Positions 48,572 to 55,301 of a DNA stretch of 64,000 bases are shown in pieces. The stretch spans positions 372,001-436,000 of the forward strand of contig NZ_CP017917.1 of the NCBI RefSeq assembly GCF_002119525.1, given 5' to 3'. This DNA comes from Vibrio syngnathi. Lineage in GTDB: Bacteria; Pseudomonadota; Gammaproteobacteria; Enterobacterales; Vibrionaceae. Within the stretch, counting starts at the first letter, position 1, and the number at the start of each line of letters is the position of its first letter. The notes beneath the pieces were generated by a model. The model was not told the DNA's origin, did not search any database, and saw nothing but the letters and a program-made list of their open reading frames with translations. A program made the position numbers and the translations under genes.

Positions 48572-48877
48572 TTGAATCAGTCTTTAGCGGATAAGCTCAA
48601 CCCAAATTGGTATTCAGTTGCAATTATTAATCTTTTGGTTCTTGGTTTGATAATGTTGTTCTATAAAGAACTGGCTGATAATACAAAGTCGTATCTAGTG
48701 CCTGCTTTGCTTGTATACACAATAGGCAATGCTTTAATTGGGCACATACAAGGGTCATATTTCAGAGCTAATGGTATGAAAAAGGGATTTAGTGAGCCGT
48801 TGTGGTTTTATTATTTTTTATACTGCATATGGTTTGCTCTTTTTTTAGCATACCTTTTATATCGTAATGTACTTTAA
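48572..48877 (+). CDS. Cassette-borne three-helix membrane protein
   Basis: 101 residues, TTG start with AAGGAATAA upstream. Three hydrophobic segments (about 16-30, 45-62 and 77-98) separated by short polar loops. I do not recognise the family. It is followed four bases later by a genuine attC, so it is a gene cassette. Function unknown. Confidence 0.7.
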   Translation: MNQSLADKLNPNWYSVAIINLLVLGLIMLFYKELADNTKSYLVPALLVYTIGNALIGHIQGSYFRANGMKKGFSEPLWFYYFLYCIWFALFLAYLLYRNVL

Positions 48878-48949
48878 ATATAACAAGTTGCTGCTGTCGG
48901 ACAATTTTTCCGCTGCGCTCCAAAATTGCCGCAGAGCAAGGCGTTATAC
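48878..48949 (+). repeat. attC site (cassette recombination site)
   Basis: ATATAAC (R'') begins and GTTATAC (R') ends a 72-base imperfect palindrome. Inner arms CGG-CAATTTT and AAAATTG-CCG and the outer GCTGCTG/CAGAGC-like pairing flank TTCCGCTGCGCTCC. This matches attC sites of environmental integrons and differs from the long sites further right. Confidence 0.8.
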
Positions 48950-48971
48950 GCTATCAAGGAAATAATCCAAT

Positions 48972-49418
48972 ATGAACAAGGTAGTATTCAGAAGTTGTGA
49001 TTAAAATAGCCTGCATTGGATTGCTTTAGAAAGGCTGTTTCAAACCGAATGGTCTGATTTTCTGTTCGCGGATACCTACAAATCAGAAGCTCATCTTCCA
49101 CCTGTTATTGTCGCGCTTAGAAATAATGAAGTTATCGGTGGTCTTGCTTATTCTTGTTTTAAAGAGCCTCAAGGTAACTCTGAAGTTATTTGGTTTAATG
49201 CGGTCTTTGTATCTCCCGAATTGCGTGGGCAAGGTATTGCGAGTGAGTTGATTAATCGTGGTGTTAAGCAAGTATCAGAAGCCGTTCAAGGTAATCTGTA
49301 TGCTTATACAAATGTAGCACCATTGTATCTGTCTTTAGGCTGGTCAGTGGTTGATATTGAAAGTGCACCAAACCATAGCGTAATGAGTTTCTCACTTGAG
49401 CCTCAACCACGCGTATAA
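48972..49418 (+). pseudogene. GNAT acetyltransferase cassette gene with an early in-frame stop
   Basis: AAGGAAATAATCCA precedes the ATG at 48972, which reads MNKVVFRSCD and then TAA at 49002-49004. The same frame continues open to 49418 as a normal GNAT protein: ...IALERLFQTEW, VIVALRNNEVIGGLAYSC, VWFNAVFVSPELRGQGIAS (acetyl-CoA pocket), LYAYTNVAPLYLSLGWSVV. The Leu codon expected at the TAA (TTA or similar) differs by one base. A downstream restart would lose beta-1. About 148 residues without the stop. Confidence 0.7.
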
Positions 49419-49768
49419 CGAATAAGGATTAAGGTGTTGCGCAGCCAACACTAAATCCCAAGTGTAGAACAAGCCCGAAGCCACTTTATTAAATAAATTG
49501 TGTAATTGAGTTTGAAGGGCACATCGCTTTGAGGCTTTTCACAAGACGATCGAGGCCAAGGTAAGGTCGCGATAGCAATCTTATCAACCAGTTAGCTGTT
49601 TTTCGTTTCTTTCGTCGTCACATCTCCTCTGTTTTCGTCAATGCCATTCCCCTTATTTTTGATGCCTTCGGCTAGGTGGGGCGGCTCACTTCTACGCATG
49701 TCAAAATCGACAACCATAAATTGGGCATCGTGACCGAGTTTATTGAGTGTTGTTACCTAATAATGTGC
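49416..49768. mobile_element. IS110-derived long repeat, copy A (left part only)
   Basis: Starts TAACGAATAAGGATT at the GNAT stop and aligns with copies B-E to about the segment AATAATGTGCA. The transposase-coding half is missing. It passes instead into TGGGTGCAAG...GCAGGCGTTATAGC, the 3' half of a different attC (cassette point at 49812), as if an attC recombination had removed the right half. Confidence 0.75.
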
Positions 49769-49852
49769 AGATGTGGGTGCAAGTTTCGCTGTCGGCTGTG
49801 GGTATGCAGGCGTTATAGCTCAGGTCAGATTCGCCTTCCGAAAAGTCATAAC

Positions 49853-49907
49853 TACGTTAATCACGTATAGTTTTGCTATGTGTACGTTACTTGCGTATAC
49901 TCTGCAT
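49853..49907 (+). promoter_or_regulatory. higBA-2 promoter/operator
   Basis: TACGTTAATCACGTATA (49853-49869) and TACGTTACTTGCGTATA (49883-49899) are 30 bases apart and differ at four positions, a likely HigA operator pair. TTGCTA (49873) and TATACT (49895) would act as -35 and -10, placing transcription start at about 49907, so the mRNA is probably leaderless. Confidence 0.55.
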
Positions 49908-50240
49908 ATGAAAAGTGTATTTGTTGAATCGACCATATTTGAAAAGTACCGTAATGAATATCTCAGCGATGATGAGTTTAGGCTTTTTCAAGCTGAGTTA
50001 ATGTCTAACCCGAAACAGGGGGACGTGATTCAAGGTACAGGTGGTTTGCGAAAGATTCGAGTTGCAAGTAAAGGTAAGGGCAAGCGAGGCGGCTCTCGTG
50101 TTATCTATTACTTCCTCGATGAAAAGCGTCGCTTCTACTTGCTGACAATTTATGGCAAGAATGAAATGTCTGATTTAACTGCAGATCAAAAGAAACAATT
50201 AAAGGCTTTTATGGAGGCGTGGCGTAATGAGCAATCGTGA
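49908..50240 (+). CDS. higB2: HigB-2 toxin (RelE/HigB-type mRNA interferase)
   Basis: 110 residues from the ATG at 49908. It is nearly identical to V. cholerae HigB2 as I recall it: VFVESTIFEKYRNEYLSDDE, GDVIQGTGGLRKIRVASKGK, GGSRVIYYFLDEKRRFYLLT, IYGKNEMSDLTADQKK. It cuts mRNA on the ribosome. No RBS precedes the ATG. An upstream in-frame extension to 49773 is not coding. Its end overlaps higA2 by 14 bases. Toxin-first order is the HigBA rule. Confidence 0.95.
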   Translation: MKSVFVESTIFEKYRNEYLSDDEFRLFQAELMSNPKQGDVIQGTGGLRKIRVASKGKGKRGGSRVIYYFLDEKRRFYLLTIYGKNEMSDLTADQKKQLKAFMEAWRNEQS

Positions 50241-50541
50241 TCTATTTGCAGAGTTAAGTTCTGCTCTTGTTGAGGCTAAAGAGCATTCAGAGGGTAAACT
50301 CACTCTTAAAACTCATCAAGTTAACGATATCAGTGAGTTAGATATTTCACCTAATGAGATCGTGAGTATCCGTGAACAGTTTAATATGTCGCGTGGTGTG
50401 TTTGCGCGTTTACTGCATACATCATCCCGAACATTAGAAAACTGGGAACAAGGGCGTAGCGCACCAAATGGACAAGCTGTGACCCTTCTAAAATTGGTTC
50501 AGCGTCATCCGGAAACTCTTTCGCACATCGCTGAGCTATAA
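50227..50541 (+). CDS. higA2: HigA-2 antitoxin
   Basis: 104 residues. C-terminal helix-turn-helix (NMSRGVFARLLHTSSRTLEN, WEQGRSAPNGQAVTLLKL) and an N-terminal toxin-binding region (MSNRDLFAELSSALVEAKEH). It neutralises HigB2 and represses the operon. The stop TAA forms part of the R'' core of the next attC-like site. Confidence 0.95.
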   Translation: MSNRDLFAELSSALVEAKEHSEGKLTLKTHQVNDISELDISPNEIVSIREQFNMSRGVFARLLHTSSRTLENWEQGRSAPNGQAVTLLKLVQRHPETLSHIAEL

Positions 50542-50646
50542 CAAACAAGGGCTAAGGTGTTGCGTAGCCAACACTAAACCCGAGTGTTGAACAAGCCCTT
50601 AGCCACTTTGTTAAGTAAATTGTACGATTGTATTTGAAGGGCACAT

Positions 50647-50707
50647 CGCTTTGAGGCTTTTCTCAAGGCGAGCGAGGTCAAGATAAGGTTGCGATAGCAA
50701 TCTTATC
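50647..50707 (-). ncRNA. Possible bridge-RNA remnant: two conserved stem-loops
   Basis: Reverse strand: GATAAGATTGCTATCGCAAC with CTTATC (stem GATAAG/CTTATC plus TTGC/GCAA), then CGCCTTGAG/CTCAAAGCG around AAAAGC. They come right after the likely transposase stop, where IS1111-group IS110 elements encode their bridge RNA. Present in all five copies. Identification is inference only. Confidence 0.35.
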
Positions 50708-50794
50708 AACCAGTTAGCTGTTTTTCATTTCTTTCGTCGTCACATCCCCTCTGATTTCATCAATGCCATTCTCCTTATTATCAATGCCTTTCGG

Positions 50795-51064
50795 CTAGTT
50801 GGGTCGGCTCACACCAATACACGCACAGCTAGCATTCATAGTTCGTGCGTCGTCACCGGGTTTCTTAGGTGCTCTGACCCAATAATGTGCACCACCACAC
50901 GCTTCAATGCCTATACGCATGAGTGGAATATTTGCTATTGTAGTCAGTAGTTTAGAGCGAGTTACTGACTTATGAAGTATGACCTTACCATTTTGGTCTA
51001 CGGCATGAAGACTAAAGTGGTTTTTAGCTAGGTCGATACCGCAGAAATAAGAATAATCAGACAT
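50795..51064 (-). pseudogene. Truncated IS110-family transposase (N-terminal part)
   Basis: About 89 residues from the ATG at 51064 (GGAGG upstream). MSDYSYFCGIDLAKNHFSLH holds the first catalytic Asp of the RuvC-like DEDD domain, and IGIEACGGAHYW the Glu. Homology ends soon after KKPGDDARTMNAS; the last two Asp residues and the C-terminal Ser domain are missing. It cannot be active. The ORF stays open, so decay is recent or the fragment is maintained. Confidence 0.85.
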
Positions 51065-51222
51065 GGTGCCTCCGGTGCATTTAAGTACCACATAAGTGTG
51101 GCAGATCCTCGGTAGGGGGAATCCATGTCATTCGTTAGGCTTCCCCAGTTTGGAAAGCTCAATGAATAATGGCATCATGATAATCAACTAAGTGCATTTC
51201 ATTTGTAAACATAAGTAGTTTT

Positions 51223-51888
51223 ATGGGGTTAAAGTTGGAAAATCAAGTTCGGGACAGTGAAAAAGATAGTAAAAAATGGAAATCCATTTTCGGTGTTATT
51301 TTCTTAGGTGCTTTAGGAAGTGGATTTTGGGAGTATTTCCTAAAAGATTTTTGTATAAAGGTATTAGATCTTACTGTTACCGCGGCTAGTTATTTGTTCT
51401 CAGGGTTTGCTGATAGCCTTTACAGTAATATCGGGAATGGTGTCGGGGGCTTTCTTCCTATTTTCACTCCAGTAATTATCATGGTCATGATGATCCTTTT
51501 TCCTTGGGTTTTTACAATGAAACTGTATTCGGTGACAAAGCAGATGAATGTACGGACTAAAAAAGTAGATAATGATAAACTCTTGAAGAAAATCAGGTTT
51601 TTTAAGATAGCTACACCTTTATTATCTCTTCTAATAACTTTAATGTATGGTCATATGTTATTTGAATCCGTTTATCAGTATAAAACCGTCCATTACATAG
51701 AAAGAACCTTAGAGATTGTAAGACCGTCAGTCACACCACAGGAGTTTTTGCTTTTAAGGTCTGAATATAGGCAAATTAATTCATTAGAAAAATTTGAAGA
51801 TTTTTACTTTAAAGTTTCTTCTGTTGCTAAAGAAAATAGCATTGAACTACCTCAGTTTTCACCATTGTTAATCAAACCTAAAGCCTAA
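51223..51888 (+). CDS. Cassette-borne four-helix membrane protein
   Basis: 221 residues, four hydrophobic stretches (about 23-42, 50-66, 85-107 and 130-150), then a 70-residue soluble helical tail. Poor RBS. It begins 86 bases after GTTAGGC and ends in a perfect RYYYAAC (GCCTAAC), so it is a cassette. No family recognised. The layout (helices then a cytosolic tail) occurs in some phage-defence effectors, but nothing here shows that role. Confidence 0.7.
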   Translation: MGLKLENQVRDSEKDSKKWKSIFGVIFLGALGSGFWEYFLKDFCIKVLDLTVTAASYLFSGFADSLYSNIGNGVGGFLPIFTPVIIMVMMILFPWVFTMKLYSVTKQMNVRTKKVDNDKLLKKIRFFKIATPLLSLLITLMYGHMLFESVYQYKTVHYIERTLEIVRPSVTPQEFLLLRSEYRQINSLEKFEDFYFKVSSVAKENSIELPQFSPLLIKPKA

Positions 51889-52465
51889 CAAATAAGGATT
51901 AAGGTGTTGCGCAGCCAACACTAAATCCCGAGTGTTGAACAAGCCCGAAGCCACTTTATTAAGTAAATTGTACGATTGGATTTGAAGGGCGCATCGCTTT
52001 GAGTCTTTTCTCAAGGCGAGCGAGGTCAAGATAAGGTTGCGACCGAAATCTTATCAACCAGTTAGTTGTTTTTCATTTCTTTCGTCGTCACATCCCCTCT
52101 GATTTCATCAATGCCATTCTCCTTATTATCAATGCCTTTCGGCTAGGAGGGGCGGCTGACTTCTACGCATGTTAAAACCGACGCCCATAATTTGGGCATC
52201 GTGACTTAGTTTATTGACTGTTTTGTTCAATAAGGTGTACCTACACACGCTTTAGTGTTTGATTGATATATTTACTATTTTAGTCAGTAGGTTAGCGCAG
52301 TTTACCGACTTATTAATATGACCTTACTATTTTGCTCTATGGGATGAGGGCAAAACTAAGTCGATACCGCACAATTAAGACTAATCAGACATGGTGCCTC
52401 AGGTGCAATTAAGTATCACATAAGTGTGGTAGCTCCTCGGTAGGGGGAATCCATGTCATTCGTTA
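51886..52465. mobile_element. IS110-derived long repeat, copy C (decayed transposase)
   Basis: TAACAAATAAGGATT to ATTCGTTA, 580 bp. The attC-like block and terminal segment GGTAGGGGGAATCC are intact. The transposase start (about 52392, minus) is followed by many changes and no ORF. Stem-loop one is disrupted (GATAAGGTTGCGACCGAAATC). This is the most diverged full-length copy. Confidence 0.78.
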
Positions 52466-52479
52466 TATGACACTGAAGT

Positions 52480-52787
52480 ATGGTTGATGAAATTGAGTAT
52501 ATTGAATGTTGTGAGCATGGAAAGCAGCAACAAACTTATGTCTGTCAGCACACTGTTGAGAGTCTGAAAGATGGAAACCCTAGAGGTTTTTGGTGGTCAA
52601 TTGAGCAACCAGAAAGCCCTAGGCCGGACGCGTGGTGTTCCGAATGCGAAGACTTAGAGAATAAAATTGGAGAGTAGGAAGGAGAAGCTGAAGAATTTGC
52701 AAATATTAAAACTCTCTGTGGCCATGTTACGACAACGCTAAACTTCTTAACTTTCTAAATAAAAAATCATGGTGGCGCTTTTGGTAG
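52480..52787 (+). pseudogene. Cys-rich cassette protein broken by a stop and a 1-base deletion
   Basis: From ATG 52480: VDEIEYIECCEHGKQQQTYV, CQHTVESLKDGNPRGFWW, DAWCSECEDLENKIGE then TAG at 52675. The frame continues EGEAEEFANIKTLCGH and, if one T is restored in CCATGTTACG (about 52725), goes on CYDNAKLLNFLNKKSWWRFW and stops at 52785. The repaired protein has four Cys/His clusters (ECCEH, VCQH, WCSEC, CGHC), a probable zinc-binding fold of about 102 residues. Two independent lesions mark it as dead. Confidence 0.8.
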
Positions 52788-52794
52788 TTCTGGC

Positions 52795-52891
52795 ATATAA
52801 CAAGCTAATAAATAAGGACTAAAAACAGTTTTCTGTTTTCGTTTCTCAACATTTTAGCAAACAATTTTTAGCCCATTATTAGAACGTAAGT
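52795..52891 (+). repeat. attC site of a different, VFR-like type
   Basis: ATATAAC (R'') and, near 52886, CGTAAGT, which is GTTAAGT missing one T (R'). Inner pairing GCTAATAA/TTATTAG and CTAAAAA/TTTTTAG around CAGTTTTCTGTTTTCGTTTC. Probably no longer recombinogenic because of the damaged R'. Confidence 0.65.
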
Positions 52892-52981
52892 TGCACTTAT
52901 TAACCTTTTGGAGGTGACTTTGAAGTTTAGTCGAAAAACTTAATGTAGTTGAGGCTTTGCTCTCAGCTACATTATTTTATT

Positions 52982-53305
52982 TTATCTCACGCCATTGACA
53001 GTGATTTCTGCTGTTCCAGCATGTTGACTAGATGTTTGATTGAAAATTTGTAGTACTTTTCCATCAAAGTCACTTGGTGTATCATGAAAAAACAGCTCTT
53101 CTTTTGGTGCTATTTTTTGTGTACTTCCATCTTTCCCTAGAGTAATAGATATGGTAATAGTATTCTGTGAACTTAAATTCTTTATGACGACTTGAGAATT
53201 TGAACCCTCGTTAGTTTTACGCATTTCTGCAACATTCCCGTGTTCCAATTTTATTGCTTTGTTATATTCCAATTTAATTGTTTTTGTAGCTTCGGCAGTA
53301 TTCAT
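52982..53305 (-). CDS. Orphan cassette protein on the minus strand
   Basis: 107 residues. Start ATG 53305 with AGGATTAACATA upstream. An N-terminal charged helix (MNTAEATKTIKLEYNKAIKL) precedes a beta-rich remainder (SQVVIKNLSSQNTITISITL, VLQIFNQTSSQHAGTAEITV). No signal peptide or membrane segment. Family not recognised. It is opposite to all other cassette genes, so it must have its own promoter. Function unknown. Confidence 0.65.
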   Translation of the reverse strand: MNTAEATKTIKLEYNKAIKLEHGNVAEMRKTNEGSNSQVVIKNLSSQNTITISITLGKDGSTQKIAPKEELFFHDTPSDFDGKVLQIFNQTSSQHAGTAEITVNGVR

Positions 53306-53475
53306 TATGTTAATCCTATTGATATATATTGATTCACTTTCGATTTAACTTGCTTGAGTTCCTACTGACTAAGTAGGTAGGAATAACTATAAAGTAGTTT
53401 TCAAAAAATAATATTACACCGTTATTACGCGTTGCCGGTTTTAGACCGTAGTGGTACGGTCAACTAACAAAAAAT

Positions 53476-54074
53476 AAACGAATAAGGATTAAGGTGTTAC
53501 GCAGTCAACACTAAATCCCGAGTGTTCAACAAGCCCGAAGCGACTTTATTAATTAAATTGTACTATTGCATTTGAAGGGCACATCGCTTTGAGGCTTTTC
53601 TCAAGGCGAGCGAGGCCAAGATAAGGTTGTGATAGCAATCTTATCAAACAGTTAGCTATTTTTCGTTTCTTTCGTCGTCACATCTCCTCTGTTTTCGTCA
53701 ATGCCATTCCCCTTATTTTCGATGCCTTCGGCTACGTGGTTCGGCTCACTCCAACACGCGCAAAGCCAGCATCCATAATTCATGCGTCGTAACCGAGTTT
53801 CTTAGGCGTTCTTGCCCAATAATGTGCACCACCACACGCTTTAACGCCTATACGCATGAGAGGCATATTTGCTATTGTAGTCAGTAATTTAGATCGGGTT
53901 ATTGACTTATGAAGTATGACTTTACCATTTTGGTCTACGTCATGAAGACTAAAGTGGTTTTTAGCTAGATCGATACCGCAGAAATAAGAATAATCAGACA
54001 TGGTGCCTCCAGTGCAATTAAGTACCACATAAGTGTGGCAGATCCTCGGTAGGGGGAATCCATGTCATTCGTTA
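53476..54074. mobile_element. IS110-derived long repeat, copy D (complete, 599 bp)
   Basis: AAACGAATAAGGATT to ATTCGTTA; the first base of TAAC is altered to A. The truncated transposase (about 53780-54001, minus) has the same start, residues and length class as copy B, with a shorter end (GYDA). Stem-loops and the attC-like block are present. Confidence 0.8.
53780..54001 (-). pseudogene. Truncated IS110-family transposase (N-terminal part), copy D
   Basis: About 73 residues from the ATG at 54001. MSDYSYFCGIDLAKNHFSLH is identical to copy B, followed by IGVKACGGAHYWARTPKKLG. The Glu of the catalytic motif is replaced by Lys (IGVKACGG), a further sign of decay. Confidence 0.82.
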
Positions 54075-54101
54075 TATTTTAAAAATGTAAAGGTTAACTA
54101 A

Positions 54102-54623
54102 TTGATTACTGATGATTATATGAGTGAAGCAGTGGTGTATGTAGTTTTTTGGCTTATCTGCTTGTTTATCACTATAAAGTTTGTTTTATTTTCGAAAAAT
54201 AAAAAGCGTTCGGTATTACATTCCAGACTTGCTATTTCTGGTTTTATTATTGGCGGTGCTACTGCCTTATTTTTAGCGTTTACATTTTCTTTACAGAGTG
54301 AAGTGATCGGTGAACTTAATAAAGAAATGACCGATCCTAAAAATGCCAATCTTAAAGATATTAATCAAGCCTTGCTTTTAGCAATCAACAGTTATTTTGA
54401 AATATTTAAGCAGGTTGTTACGGTTTTTGGAAGTGGCATTGGAGCAAGCCTATTAGCTTCTGGTTTAGTTATGAAAGCCCAGTTTGGTTATGATGATCAC
54501 TGTGACAACACACGAATACAGAATGAGAGCTGTCAAGATATTGCAAGTTCAAAGGAGAGAAGTTTGGGGAAGTTTTCGCGGGTCTCGAAATCTGTAAAAG
54601 CAGCGTTTCAAAGTAACATATAA
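54102..54623 (+). CDS. Cassette-borne two/three-helix membrane protein
   Basis: 173 residues from the TTG at 54102 (AAAGGTTAAC upstream), or 167 from the ATG at 54120. Helices at about 10-30, 45-66 and 100-124, then a polar tail with a charged end (SSKERSLGKFSRVSKSVKAA). Not recognised. It begins 28 bases after GTTATAT and ends at TATAAC, so it is a cassette. Confidence 0.7.
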   Translation: MITDDYMSEAVVYVVFWLICLFITIKFVLFSKNKKRSVLHSRLAISGFIIGGATALFLAFTFSLQSEVIGELNKEMTDPKNANLKDINQALLLAINSYFEIFKQVVTVFGSGIGASLLASGLVMKAQFGYDDHCDNTRIQNESCQDIASSKERSLGKFSRVSKSVKAAFQSNI

Positions 54624-54862
54624 CGATTGAGGTATTGCGCAGCCAACACTAAATCCCGAGTGTTGAACAAGCCGAAGCCACTTTATTAAAAAAATTGTGT
54701 AATTGAGTTTGAAGGGCACATCGCTTTGAGGCTTTTCACAAGACGCTCGAGGCCAAGGTAAGGTCGCGATAGCAATCTTATCAACCAGTTAGCTGTTCTT
54801 CGTTTCTTTCGTCGTCACATCTTCTGTTGTTTCGCCTGTACAATTCTCCATATACCGTTCCT
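54621..54862. mobile_element. IS110-derived long repeat, copy E (left part only)
   Basis: TAACGATTGAGG (a deletion in the opening) through both stem-loops to about CACATCTTCTGTTG, where homology ends. The right half is absent. It marks the right end of the array. Confidence 0.7.
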
Positions 54863-55301
54863 GCGCAGAAATTGCCAAATTTGATCGGTTCTATTCTTCG
54901 ATGAGTAACATCCAAACCAAGGTTGTGGTGCTAGTTCCCATTTTTCTCTATGTGACGAAAAGTCTTTAGCTCTCTATTTTTTGTGTATGCGTTTTGTAAA
55001 GGCTGTAGTGTGGTAAAGAGCTTTTATCTATCGTTGCGTAAGACATTATCTAGCCAGGATAGTTTGAAGAGCTGTGTTCTTACTGTGTCTGATAACTGCG
55101 CAATCGATGGCGTGTAAACAATGTTATACGGGGTGTTTTAAATATAAAACATAAAATAAATTGCCTTTTTTTTTAATTAGTGATTGAAACTGTGGTTTTT
55201 ACTCGTTAAGTTACAGGGAACAAGAAGATAAATGCTGATGTAAAGTGACGTGAGATAACGTGCATTCAGCCTCAAGGATAGAAAATAGGAAGAAGTAAGC
55301 A
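54863..55301. other. Right flank of the cassette region
   Basis: About 440 bases with no gene, attC or repeat that I can support. It holds the aroG promoter; GGAAGAAGTAAGCA is its RBS. Confidence 0.5.

Larger units (their letters stand above)
50539..51137. mobile_element. IS110-derived long repeat, copy B (complete, 599 bp)
   Basis: Runs from TAACAAACAAGG to ATTCGTTA, followed by GGC, so the right edge is a perfect GTTAGGC. Contents left to right: attC-like hairpin block (50539-50617), two stem-loops (50647-50670 and 50682-50707), the region of the transposase C-terminal tail, the truncated minus-strand transposase (50795-51064), and a short leader with GGAGG. Termini TAACAAA and TTCGTTA are near inverted. 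Compare copies A, C, D and E. Confidence 0.8.

Noticed and set aside
48878..54862. Canonical V. cholerae-type superintegron (VCR) segment
   Set aside because: The attC sequences are not VCR-like apart from general architecture, there is no intI, and the flanking genes differ.
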